From CAVUAN01 sp963739435 (lineage in GTDB: Bacteria; Acidobacteriota; Thermoanaerobaculia; UBA5066; Gp7-AA6), in NCBI GenBank assembly GCA_963739435.1, contig CAVUAN010000005.1, positions 62,001 through 126,000 on the forward strand: a DNA stretch of 64,000 nucleotides, written 5' to 3'. Below, in pieces: positions 37,664-46,159 of this stretch (its first letter is position 1; the number at the start of each line of letters is the position of its first letter). The notes below the pieces were generated by a model that was not told the DNA's origin, made no database searches, and saw only the letters and a list, made by a program, of their open reading frames with translations. The position numbers and the translations under genes were made by a program.

Positions 37664-39369
37664 AGACCGCGCCGCCGCCGGGGCGGGCGTCGACCTCGAC
37701 GGTGCCGCCGTGCAGCTCGGCGATGCGGGCCACGATCGCCAGGCCGAGACCCGCCCCGTCCTCCTTGGTCGAGTAGAACGGCAGGAAGATCTTCTCGCGC
37801 TGCCCCGGCTCGATGCCCGGGCCGCGGTCTCCAACTGACAGCGCGACCTCCCCCGCGCCGACCCGGCCCGTGAGCACGACGGCTCCCGCATCGGTCCGGC
37901 GCCCCGGCGGCGTCGCCTCAACGGCGTTGCGCAGCAGGTTGGCCAGCGCCCGCCGCAGGAGAACCGGCGAGCCGGGCACCTGCGGAAAGTCGCCGGACCG
38001 GGACACCGCCACTCCGGGAAATGCGCTTTCCGTCTCGCGCGCCGCCGCCTCGACGGTCTCCCCGAGAGAGACAGGCTCGGCCGCGAAACCGCCCGGCCGC
38101 GCAAAGAGAAGAAAGTCGCTCGTGATGCGGCTGATCTGCTGCGCCTCGCCGCGGATAGCTTTCAGGTGCTCGGCGGCGCGCTCCGGCTGGCGCAGGGCCA
38201 GGTCCGCGAAACCGTCGATCGCCGCCGCCGCGTTGCGGAACTCGTGGGCCGCGCCCGCGGAAACCTCGCCCAGGTCGGCGAGGTGGCGCGCCAGCGCCAC
38301 GCGCGCCTCGAGGCGGCGCACCTCCGTCAAGTCCGTGAAGAGCGCCATGACGCCGAGAAAGCGGCCATCGGCTCCCTCGGCAGCCGTCGCGGTCACGCCG
38401 AGGACCTTCTCCGCGTCGCCCCGCCGCCAGTGGACCTCGCGCCGGCCGACGGGCGTGCGCTCGCCCCGGACACTCTCGATGGCGTCGCGAAAATCGGGCG
38501 CGTCGGCCAGCAGCGCCTCCACACGCAGGCCGCGCACGACAGCCGGCGCCATCAGGATCTCGCGGCCCGACTCGTTCAACTCCACCACCGTGCCGTCGGG
38601 ATCGACCGAGAGGAGGCCGGTCGGGAGGTTTCGCGAGAGCGTGCGGGCCGACGTCTCGAGGTCATCGGCGCGCCCTTTTTCCGCCAGAGCGAGCCTTTCC
38701 AGCTCCCTGCTCCTTCTCGGAGAGCGCCTGAATCGTGGCCTCGAACCGAGCGATGACGAAGTCGCGCTCGTCGGCGTTCTTGAGCATGGCCGCCCCCGGC
38801 GCCGCTCCGGCCGCGGCGAGCAGCCGGTCGTAGGGCTGGAGCAGCGAACGCAGGTAGAACCAGGCCAGCACGACGAGCCCCGCTCCGGCGAGCGGGACGA
38901 TGAACGAGAGCGTGCGAGCGTACGTCCTCAGCGACGCGCCGGGGCCGGGATCGAGAGCCACGACAAAGACCCGGTGCTGCGAGGCGATGGCCGAAAGCAG
39001 CAGCGCCGGGCGCAGGCGCCACTCGGATACCTGGCGTCCGGGAGCAGGCCGCTCGATCGGCAGCATGGCCGGGCCCTCGAGCGACAGGTCGCGCGAACGC
39101 ACCCGCCGGCCGCGCTCGTCGTACGCCGCGAGAAAGAGGACATCGGGCTCGACCGCGACGCGGTCCATCGCCTCGAAGGGCTCTCCCTCGGCCATCGCGA
39201 CGCGGCGGAGGATCTCGCCCGCGCGACGTTCCGTGATCCGGCTCGACCACTCCACGGCGCTGCGAAAGAAGAGCAGCATCACGAAGTTCAGGAGGAGGAT
39301 GAGCAGCAGCGCGACCCACAGGAAGAGCCGCGACTCGCGCCGGAACGTCCGCGGGGCTTCAGTGTCCAT
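37581..39369 (-). CDS. pilS: Membrane sensor histidine kinase (NtrB/PilS-like), one frameshift
   Basis: Corrected length 595 residues. TM1 is at 15-35, a periplasmic segment runs to about 153, and TM2 is at 154-173. A linker and a PAS-like domain (LSVDPDGTVVELNESGREIL...) follow. Then come the dimerisation/phosphoacceptor helix AAHEFRNAAAAIDGFA with His, the N box NLLRNAVEA, the G1 box DRGPGIE and the G2 GAGLGLAI. One extra base at about 38706 separates the sensor half from the kinase half. The arrangement fits PilS, the partner of PilR for pilin transcription. Pairing with the regulator at 22617 is inferred. Confidence 0.8.
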
Positions 39370-39382
39370 GCGCAGCCTGATT

Positions 39383-40435
39383 CTAAGGCGAGGGGGCCGG
39401 CCGGAAGGCGAAGACGCGAGCTTCCCGGACGCCCCAGAAGGCGACGGAGAGCCAGACGAGGTGGCCCATGAACTGGGACGTGCCGGGCCAGGAGTATTGC
39501 CAGCCCAGGGTCCACGCGAGAGCCGAAGCCGTCGTGAGGACGTAGCCCGCGCCGCCAAAGAGGGCGCCCAGGGCGAGCGGCCAGACGAAGTACTGCGCTC
39601 CGAGCCCGGGGGCAAAGAAGAGCAGCACCAGGAAGACGAAAAGGCTGGCGCGGGCTCGCTCGTGGAAGCGCAGCCACCAGGCTGCGGCGCTCGCCGCCGC
39701 CAGCGCCGCCAGGGCCACCGGCAGCGCGAACCGCGCGTCGTAGTGCACGAACTCGGAGAAGCCGTAGGAGCGAGGCACGGCCCGATAGAACAGAACATGG
39801 TCGCGGATCGCTCGCGCCTGTCCCGCAAACGGCAGGAAGAGCGCCGCCACCGCCGCGTACGCTGCCGCGACGGGCAACACGTCCGCCCGGCTCCTCAACC
39901 AGAGGATCGGGTGCACCGCCGTCACCTGCTTGATGGCCATGGAGAGGAACAGGAGCGGCGCCGCGCGCCACGTCGTCGCCGCGAGCAGCGCGGCCAGGAG
40001 GAAAAGGACGGACAGGTTGTCGAACTGGCCCTGCACCGAGGAGGCCCAGATGAGCATCGGGTTGGCGGCAACCAGCGCGGCCGCGGGCCAGGGCCGAACG
40101 ACCCGCGTCCTGCGGGCGAGACGGAAAACGAGCGCCGCCAGCGCGAGGTCGCCCAAAGAGAGCAGGGAGCGCGTCAGGCCGACAAACGAGAGGCCTGTCG
40201 CCCGCGACGAGCGATCGAGGATCGCCACGACCCAGGACCACACGGGAGGGTAGTTGTACCGGTGTGTGCCCTCGTACAGAGGCTCGCCCTGGCGCAGAAG
40301 GTCCGCGACGATTCCGTACGACTCGAGATCCACGGAGGGCGGAGCCGTCCAGGCCAGAAGAAAGCGAACCGCCATGCCGAGCGCGATGACCGCGACGCAG
40401 GCGGCAACCGTGCCGCGAGACGTGCGCTCCTCCAT
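39383..40435 (-). CDS. GT87-like polytopic glycosyltransferase (mannosyltransferase-type)
   Basis: 350 residues from ATG 40435 with about nine hydrophobic segments. The first loop carries D-L-E-S-Y after TM1 (SVDLESYG), as in GT-C enzymes of the DUF2029/GT87 group, then HRYNYPPVWSW, NPMLIWASSVQGQFD and MAIKQVTA. These enzymes use polyprenyl-phosphate sugars on the outer side of the inner membrane. It sits between the PilS-like kinase and the prepilin peptidase. The acceptor is unknown. Confidence 0.7.
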   Translation of the reverse strand: MEERTSRGTVAACVAVIALGMAVRFLLAWTAPPSVDLESYGIVADLLRQGEPLYEGTHRYNYPPVWSWVVAILDRSSRATGLSFVGLTRSLLSLGDLALAALVFRLARRTRVVRPWPAAALVAANPMLIWASSVQGQFDNLSVLFLLAALLAATTWRAAPLLFLSMAIKQVTAVHPILWLRSRADVLPVAAAYAAVAALFLPFAGQARAIRDHVLFYRAVPRSYGFSEFVHYDARFALPVALAALAAASAAAWWLRFHERARASLFVFLVLLFFAPGLGAQYFVWPLALGALFGGAGYVLTTASALAWTLGWQYSWPGTSQFMGHLVWLSVAFWGVREARVFAFRPAPSP

Positions 40436-40439
40436 ATTG

Positions 40440-41237
40440 CTACGGGAACAGAGCCCGATAGTGCGCGACGAGCGGCTGGCCGAAGAAGAGAGCGGCAACC
40501 GCGCCCAGAGCGAGGAAGACGCCGAACGGCAGCGCCATCTTCATGCTGCCCCGGCGCGCGGCAATGAGGACGAGCCCCACCAGGCTGCCGCAAACAGAGG
40601 CGAGGAGAACCGTCACAAGGACTCCCGACGGCCCCAGGAACGCTCCCACCATTCCGAGCATCTTCACATCACCCAACCCCATGCCCTCCTGTTTTGCGAC
40701 CTTCTCGTAGACCCAGGCCACGGCGAAGAGACCGCCTGCTCCGATGGCCGCTCCCAGCACGGCCGAGAGAGGCGTGCGCACCGCCGAAAAGAAGGAGAGA
40801 GCGATCCCCACGGCGATGCCCGACAGCGTGAGGAAATCCGGCAGCAGCTGGAACTCGGCGTCGATCAAGAGCAGCGCCAGGCAGGCCGAAACGAGGAATG
40901 CCGACGCCAGGAAGTCCGGGTAGGAGGGCGCCTTCAAAAAGCACAACGACCAGAGCGTTCCGTTCAAGAGCTCGACAGCGGGGTAGCGCGGAGAGATCGG
41001 GGCGCGGCAGTCCCGGCAGCGCGCCCGGAGGAGCAGCCAGGACACGAGCGGGATGTTGTCTCGCCCGCGCACGGGAGCTCCACAGGCCGGGCAGTGCGAG
41101 CCCGGACGCACGACCGACTCGCCGCGAGGCAGCCGGTGAACGAGGACGTTCAAGAAGCTGCCGATGACGAGGCCGAAAAGCAGGGCCACGACCGCTCCAA
41201 ACGCCCCCAGGTCCGAAAACGGAGCGACGTGGGTCAT
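40440..41237 (-). CDS. pilD: Type IV prepilin peptidase (PilD)
   Basis: A 265-residue polytopic protein with the N-terminal methylase-like cytosolic domain holding a CPAC...CRDC zinc-type tetra-Cys pair. The two catalytic aspartates of the aspartic peptidase lie in LLLIDAEFQLLPD and GMGLGDVKM. It cleaves the leaders of the pilins here and may methylate the new N-terminus. The ATG overlaps the stop of the YfhO-like gene (ATGA). Confidence 0.92.
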   Translation of the reverse strand: MTHVAPFSDLGAFGAVVALLFGLVIGSFLNVLVHRLPRGESVVRPGSHCPACGAPVRGRDNIPLVSWLLLRARCRDCRAPISPRYPAVELLNGTLWSLCFLKAPSYPDFLASAFLVSACLALLLIDAEFQLLPDFLTLSGIAVGIALSFFSAVRTPLSAVLGAAIGAGGLFAVAWVYEKVAKQEGMGLGDVKMLGMVGAFLGPSGVLVTVLLASVCGSLVGLVLIAARRGSMKMALPFGVFLALGAVAALFFGQPLVAHYRALFP

Positions 41238-43294
41238 TCGGCCCCGGGCCGGCCGCGGAGAAGAGCGAGCAGGGCGACGGCCAGGAGTGCGAGGCCAGAA
41301 AGGGCTGCGCCGATCTGAACCGAAAGGGGCTGATAGCGAAAGACCACCCGGTGCGGCCCGGACGTCAAGGCCACGGCGCGAAAGACCCCATCTGCCATCA
41401 GGATCTCGGTGGATCGCCCGTCCACCTCCGCCTTCCATCCCGGATAGAAGAGATCGGCGAGGACGAGCAGTCCGGCGGAATCCGAGGACACCTCGGCGAC
41501 GACCTTTTCGGGCCGGTCTTCCGAAAAGCGCGCCACGAGCGACGGCCGCGCCGACGGAGAAGGCGGGAGACCGGCCTGCGGCGCGTGCTCGAGCAGCACC
41601 TCGCGGGAGATGTCCGTCTCCCCTTTCGCCACCCGAGCCCAGGCGCGTGCCGGGTCGGGCTCGATCCGGTACGCCGTGACGTACGAGACCCGCGGCCGAT
41701 ACGGGTTGACCGGGGCTCGGAAGATCTCGCCCGCCTTGCGCGAGCCCATCTCCGGCGGAGGGAACATCGTCACGAGCACGCGCACTCCGGCCGCGCCGGC
41801 AGGCTGCACGAAGCCGGCGGAGGCGTCGATCGAGTCGGCGATCTCGCGCGCGGCCAGAGTCGGCAGGGCCGCCGCGGTGCGCACCGTCGGCACGTCAAAG
41901 AGAAGGTTTGTGTAGCCGAGGAGCGCCTCCCTCTGGCGCCGCAGCGTCCCGGTGTCGAAACGGCCGGACTGCAGCGCCCAGAAGGCCACGTCCCGCATGG
42001 GAGGGGTCAGAACCCGGCCGGACATGTGCCGGAGCGGGCCCAGGGACGAGGGCACCTTCCTGATCTCCTCCTCCGGAGCGAAGACGAAAAGCCCCCGGCC
42101 GGCGAAAAACAGGGACGCCGCCAGGGCGACCGCCGCCACAGAGGCCAGCGCCGCGCCCACGCCGGGCTTCGCCCGTGTCGCAAACCGCAGCGCGTCGCAG
42201 CCGAGCCCGGCCAGCACCGGCAGGGCAAAGAAGGTCAACGCCAGGGCCTTGGCGGGATACCGGACGCGGTCGAACGGCGGGAGGCTCCGCAGCCACTCCC
42301 CGGGCAACCCGGCAGCCGAGGCGGCCGCTCCGGCGAGCGCGATGGCGAGCAGAAGCAGCGCCAGCGGACGCCGCTGCCGTTCCGCGAAGCCGGCGAGTGC
42401 GAGAAGGAGGCCGATCGGCCCGATGGCAAGAGAAGCCACGTACGTCGAGCCGCTGCGAAGCCCTCCCAACCCGACGAGGGAAACGAAAGCAGCCGGCCCG
42501 ACGGCCCCGACCTCGCGGTCGGCGACAGACAGGGGCGTCTGCCTGTCCGAGTTGACGAGAAGTTCTCCCATCGGAACGAGAACCCATCCCGCCAGGGCGA
42601 GCCCGAGACCGGCGCCCAGCACAAACCGCAGCGGCCCCTGCCAGGGTGGCGGCTGGACCCAGCCCGTTTGAGGGCGCTGCCGCGGCAACAGGGAGAAAAC
42701 GGCTGCGAGAACGAGAGTGGCCCCGGAGATTTCCGGGCTGCCAGCCATCGCCTGCAAGCCGAGAAGCGCGGCGAGCCCCGCGACCGACCGCCGCGAGCGC
42801 AGGCCGGAGCGCGCCAGAGCCGCGATCAACGGCAGATACATGAAGGCGCCGAAGTGGTTCCAGTACGCCGACAGGGAAGCGGCAAAGCCGCTTCCCACAA
42901 AGAGCGCGGCGGAGGCGAAACAGGCCGGCGTCGACGCGCCCTCCTCGCGCAAGAATCGCCAGGCGCCCCACGCCCCGACGGCAAAATGAAGGAGCAGGTA
43001 GAGCGCGGCGGCAAGAGCCGGCGACGGCAGCAGGAAGAACAGCGTGGGAGGATAGAAGACCCCCGACTGCATGTTGGCCAGCCACGGCTCGCCCGCACCC
43101 GAGAGAGGGTTCCACAGGGGCACCTCGCGCGCAGCCAGGCGTCCGGCCGTGTAGAGCTTCACCGGGTAGAAGAAGTCTCCCTGGTCGCGAAAAGCAGGAG
43201 CCTTGTGTTCGAAGAGAGCGGGTGCGAGCCAGAGCACGGGACCGGCCAGCGCCAGCAGGAAAACCCCTCCCGTCAGTCCTCGGCGGCCGGCCAC
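41234..43294 (-). CDS. YfhO-family membrane glycosyltransferase-like protein (1)
   Basis: 686 residues, starting at GTG 43294, with about 12 TM helices in the first 380 residues and a beta-rich extracytoplasmic C-terminal domain. The conserved early loop reads FRDQGDFFYPVKLY...VPLWNPLSGAGEPWLANMQSG, the pattern of YfhO/GT-C-like proteins with an acidic pair. The late loop (FYPGWKAEVDG) is diagnostic of YfhO. YfhO proteins in Gram-positives glycosylate lipoteichoic acid; their role in diderms is unclear. Two more copies lie at 46156 and 57818. Confidence 0.75.
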   Translation of the reverse strand: MAGRRGLTGGVFLLALAGPVLWLAPALFEHKAPAFRDQGDFFYPVKLYTAGRLAAREVPLWNPLSGAGEPWLANMQSGVFYPPTLFFLLPSPALAAALYLLLHFAVGAWGAWRFLREEGASTPACFASAALFVGSGFAASLSAYWNHFGAFMYLPLIAALARSGLRSRRSVAGLAALLGLQAMAGSPEISGATLVLAAVFSLLPRQRPQTGWVQPPPWQGPLRFVLGAGLGLALAGWVLVPMGELLVNSDRQTPLSVADREVGAVGPAAFVSLVGLGGLRSGSTYVASLAIGPIGLLLALAGFAERQRRPLALLLLAIALAGAAASAAGLPGEWLRSLPPFDRVRYPAKALALTFFALPVLAGLGCDALRFATRAKPGVGAALASVAAVALAASLFFAGRGLFVFAPEEEIRKVPSSLGPLRHMSGRVLTPPMRDVAFWALQSGRFDTGTLRRQREALLGYTNLLFDVPTVRTAAALPTLAAREIADSIDASAGFVQPAGAAGVRVLVTMFPPPEMGSRKAGEIFRAPVNPYRPRVSYVTAYRIEPDPARAWARVAKGETDISREVLLEHAPQAGLPPSPSARPSLVARFSEDRPEKVVAEVSSDSAGLLVLADLFYPGWKAEVDGRSTEILMADGVFRAVALTSGPHRVVFRYQPLSVQIGAALSGLALLAVALLALLRGRPGAE

Positions 43295-43374
43295 GAGATC
43301 ATTGTAGACGCCGCGAGCCTCTCTCAGAGGTCCTCTGCTTCGAGCCGGCCCGACGGGTCCAGCCGGGCCCCCGT

Positions 43375-43427
43375 CGCGGCGCGAGGAGTCTCCGCGAAGT
43401 AACCGAGCGGAGGAGCCTCGCGCCGCG
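43375..43427. repeat. Structured repeat family C, copy 1
   Basis: A 53-bp stem-loop: distal arms CGCGGCG/CGCCGCG around a conserved core beginning CGAGGAGTCTCC and ending GGAGGAGCCTCG. The related hairpin at 49993-50044 has distal arms CGCACCG/CGGTGCG, different in sequence but equally complementary. It lies in the 244-bp gap between pilin 1 and YfhO 1. A second hairpin (43453-43490, GGCGCTCGG arms) follows. Confidence 0.7.
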
Positions 43428-43538
43428 GGAGCGTAGTGCGGAGCGACGAGCCAGGCGCTCGGTCGAGGCCCTTTGGCCGAGCCGAGCGCCGGTGCGCCCC
43501 GGCGGGCGCAGGCTCGGCGATCCGCGCGAAGCGACGGT

Positions 43539-44021
43539 CTAGTGCTGAGCCCCTTCGGGCCACTGGAGGAAGGTGCCGTTGGAGAAGAGGATGTCGTCGT
43601 TGAAATCGGTGGTGGTGCCGCAGGTGAGCGGGTCCGCCGTACCGTTGCGGCCGAGGGAGAGGATGTTGTACTGCCCGAATCCGTTGTCCACGTTGTAAAT
43701 CAGGTACCGGCCCCAACCGTCACGCCTGGGCGGGCTTGCCACATAGGTCGGCGACAGAAGCGAAAAGGAGGACTCGTCGAGGGCCGAGCCGGGCGTCGTG
43801 TAGAGCCCGCTGGCGCAGGCCGCGGTCGGGAAAGTGCTGTTGTCGATGTGGTAGGTCTCGAGGGCCAGCGCCAGCGTCCTCATGTCGATCATGGTCCGCT
43901 TCTGCTTGCCCCGCTGAACGGCGTTCAAGAGGTTCGGGATGGCGATCGCCGCCAGGATCCCGATGATCGCGATGACGATCAGGAGCTCGATCAGCGTGAA
44001 ACCCTTTTCGGCTTTGCTCAT
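43539..44021 (-). CDS. Major-type prepilin (pilin 1, downstream)
   Basis: 160 residues from ATG 44021; a start at 44060 would give a 20-residue leader and cannot be ruled out. The cleavage site is EKG|FTLIELLIVIAIIGIL with Glu+5. QRGKQKRTMIDMR follows, then a C-terminal domain with PPRRDGWGRYLIY, similar to GspG-like pseudopilins, ending CGTTTDFNDDILFSNGTF...WPEGAQH. It has three N-x-S/T sites (NST, NGT, NGT). No Shine-Dalgarno precedes the ATG; instead the T-tract of a terminator hairpin abuts it. It is a paralogue of the gene at 44088. Confidence 0.85.
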   Translation of the reverse strand: MSKAEKGFTLIELLIVIAIIGILAAIAIPNLLNAVQRGKQKRTMIDMRTLALALETYHIDNSTFPTAACASGLYTTPGSALDESSFSLLSPTYVASPPRRDGWGRYLIYNVDNGFGQYNILSLGRNGTADPLTCGTTTDFNDDILFSNGTFLQWPEGAQH

Positions 44022-44058
44022 AAAGAAAAGGGGCGGGCCCGGCAATCGGGACCGCCCC
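44022..44058 (-). terminator. Intrinsic terminator/attenuator between the two pilin genes
   Basis: On the minus strand, GGGGCGG-T-CCCG, loop ATTG, CGGG-C-CCGCCCC, followed by TTTTCTTT. The T-tract ends at the base before the ATG of pilin 1. A strong stem-loop plus U-run is a textbook intrinsic terminator, so transcription from the upstream pilin probably ends or is reduced here. Confidence 0.75.
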
Positions 44059-44087
44059 ATCTCGGTCGTTACAGGATGGAAACCGGA

Positions 44088-44585
44088 TCAGTGCTGGGCA
44101 CCTTCCGGCCAGAGGATGAACGTTCCGTCGGCGTAGACGATGTCATCGTTGAAGTCGGTCGTCGTGCCGCAAACGGCCGGCGTCGATGACGGACCCGGTG
44201 CGTTGTCCCGGCCGTAGCTGGCGATGTTGTAGTGGTTGCCAGCCGCGTCGCGGTTGAAAAGCAGGTACCTGCCCCAACCGTCCACCTTGGGCGGCGAAGC
44301 GATGTAGGTCGGCGACAACAGCGTGAAGGAGTTGATGTCCACCACGGTGCCGATCGTGGCGTAGAGACCGGCGTTGCAGGCGATCGCGGTCGGGTAAACG
44401 TTGTTGTCGACAGCGTAGGCTTCCGTCGCCGTGGCGAGCGCACGCATGTCCGACATGGTCCGCTTCTGCTTGCCGCGCTGCACCGCGTTCAACAGATTCG
44501 GAATGGCGATGGCCGCCAGGATGCCGATGATCGCGATGACGATCAGCAGCTCGATCAGTGTGAAACCGGATTCCCGCTTCTTCAT
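44088..44585 (-). CDS. Major-type prepilin (pilin 2, promoter-proximal)
   Basis: 165 residues from ATG 44585 with GGAGGT at a good distance. The leader is MKKRESG|FTLIELLIVIAIIGIL, then QRGKQKRTMSDMRALATATEAYAVDNNVYP and a GspG-like C-terminal segment PPKVDGWGRYLLF, ending WPEGAQH like its neighbour. The two C-terminal Cys are in similar positions to pilin 1. It has no N-x-S/T site. It is directly behind the -24/-12 promoter and so is probably the abundant pilin. Confidence 0.88.
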   Translation of the reverse strand: MKKRESGFTLIELLIVIAIIGILAAIAIPNLLNAVQRGKQKRTMSDMRALATATEAYAVDNNVYPTAIACNAGLYATIGTVVDINSFTLLSPTYIASPPKVDGWGRYLLFNRDAAGNHYNIASYGRDNAPGPSSTPAVCGTTTDFNDDIVYADGTFILWPEGAQH

Positions 44586-44645
44586 TTGACCTCCAAGGTT
44601 TGAACGCGTTGCACTCTTGTCCTTAATGACTTGGGGGCCTGAGGC

Positions 44646-44661
44646 TGCAAGGAGGGGGCCA
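44646..44661 (-). promoter_or_regulatory. Sigma-54 (-24/-12) promoter of the pilin genes
   Basis: Minus strand TGGCCCC, 4 nt, TTGCA. GG and GC are separated by exactly 10 nt as required, with only the two bases after TGGC differing from TGGCACG. The predicted start at about 44635 gives a leader of about 50 nt to ATG 44585. Sigma-54 control of major pilin by PilS/PilR is established in pseudomonads and myxobacteria. Confidence 0.72.
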
Positions 44662-44749
44662 TGCCCTGCCAGAACTCAAATGCCTCTGTCTCAAGGACTT
44701 AGGCTGTAAGCGCCAAAATGCAAGCCGACGCGAATTGTCACTTCCGTCC

Positions 44750-46159
44750 TCAAGGGCCTGACGTTTTCTTTCCTGACCCAATGGCCAGGCCCTCCAGCAG
44801 GTTCCTGTAGATGTCCAGCCCGTCGACATAGTCCCGGAGAAAGATCCTCTCGTCGTTGCCGTGGCGCCGCGACGAATCGGTGATGTTGGCTGCCACGGGC
44901 GAGAAGCCGTAGGCGGCGATGCCCCGCCTCCGGAAGTAGATCGACGTCGTCCATCCGCCAAAAGTCGGTATGGGACCGAACGCGACCCCTGGATAGCGCG
45001 TCTCGACCACCTGCCGCAGGAGCTCGGTCAAGGGGGTCGGATAGGGGCTCGCCGTCGTCGTCCCGCTGGATTGGAGACCGAACACCCGAACCGATCGGCG
45101 CGCGTCCTCCTCGATCGCGTGGAGGTAGACGGCGGGGTCCATCGACGGGGGCGTCGAGACGACGACGATCTGCCGGAAGTTGTTTTTCGAGCCGGGCGGG
45201 AAAGCAAAGGGCGGCGACCAGCTGATGCGGGGCTCGAGGAAGGCCGCGTAGCGGTCCGGCAGGAGGGCCAGCTCCGCCGGGTTGTTCATCACCCGATCGA
45301 GGTGGCGCAGGGGCTCCGTGATCGGGTGCATCAGGTGATTGGCGAGCATGTTGAATCCCAGCACGACGTGCGGATGCGGCGCGACCGGGCCGCCCGAGAG
45401 TTTCTGCCAGCGGCCGGCCACCGCCTGGAGCGGTGCCGGCTCCGTCGCCTCGAGCTGAAGCATGCCGTAGCCGGCCTGCAGGGTTTCGATTCCCCAGAAT
45501 CGAACCTCGCGGAGGATCATCTCGTTGGTGCCGCCCTCGTTCAGGACGTTTTCGACGCCGGCGAACCATTCCGGCCGGTGCTCCAGGAGCCACCGGGACC
45601 CCCAGAGCTGGGTTTCCTCTTCGTCCGCCTCCGCGAGAAACAGGATGTCGGTTTCGGGAACGACTCCGTGGAGGGCGAGTGATCGGAGCGCCAGCGCCTG
45701 GGCGAGGCCGATCGACTTCATGTCGTAGACGCCGCGCCCGTACAGAAACCCGAGCTTGATCTTGCCTTCGAATGGGCTCGCTTCCCTCCACAGCGCGGGG
45801 AAGACCTCCGCGTCGTCGACGTGGTTCAAGAGCAGCAGCGCGCCTTCCCGCCGGCGGCCCGGCAGCCGCGCCAGCAGGTTGCACTGCCGGGGTGCGGGAC
45901 AGACGATCTCGGTCTCGATCGCTCCACAGTCGAGCAGCGGCCGGAGAAACTGCACGCCCTCGATGTCCCCCCGGGCATGCGTCGTGTCGATCCGGACATA
46001 GTCGCGAAGCAGCCGCACCGGCTCCTGCTGGAGCCACTCCTCGGCCGGCCGAAGGAGGTCCTTTTCGAGCGGGGACAGCTGGGGCTTTCGCGAGCAGGCC
46101 GAGACGGCTGCCGCGCCAAAGAGCAGCCCCGCCGCGAGCCGCCGGCGGTCCAGCGTCAT
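44750..46159 (-). CDS. M20-family metallopeptidase lipoprotein
   Basis: 469 residues. The signal peptide ends in a lipobox V-S-A-C at about residue 25. M20 signatures: NHVDD (first His/Asp), GRGVYDMKSI (bridging Asp), the general-base pair EADEEE, and RHGND near the C-terminus. It probably acts as a dinuclear zinc aminoacylase or carboxypeptidase anchored at the periplasmic face of a membrane. It starts at the ATG that overlaps the YfhO 2 stop (ATGA). The substrate is unknown. Confidence 0.83.
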   Translation of the reverse strand: MTLDRRRLAAGLLFGAAAVSACSRKPQLSPLEKDLLRPAEEWLQQEPVRLLRDYVRIDTTHARGDIEGVQFLRPLLDCGAIETEIVCPAPRQCNLLARLPGRRREGALLLLNHVDDAEVFPALWREASPFEGKIKLGFLYGRGVYDMKSIGLAQALALRSLALHGVVPETDILFLAEADEEETQLWGSRWLLEHRPEWFAGVENVLNEGGTNEMILREVRFWGIETLQAGYGMLQLEATEPAPLQAVAGRWQKLSGGPVAPHPHVVLGFNMLANHLMHPITEPLRHLDRVMNNPAELALLPDRYAAFLEPRISWSPPFAFPPGSKNNFRQIVVVSTPPSMDPAVYLHAIEEDARRSVRVFGLQSSGTTTASPYPTPLTELLRQVVETRYPGVAFGPIPTFGGWTTSIYFRRRGIAAYGFSPVAANITDSSRRHGNDERIFLRDYVDGLDIYRNLLEGLAIGSGKKTSGP

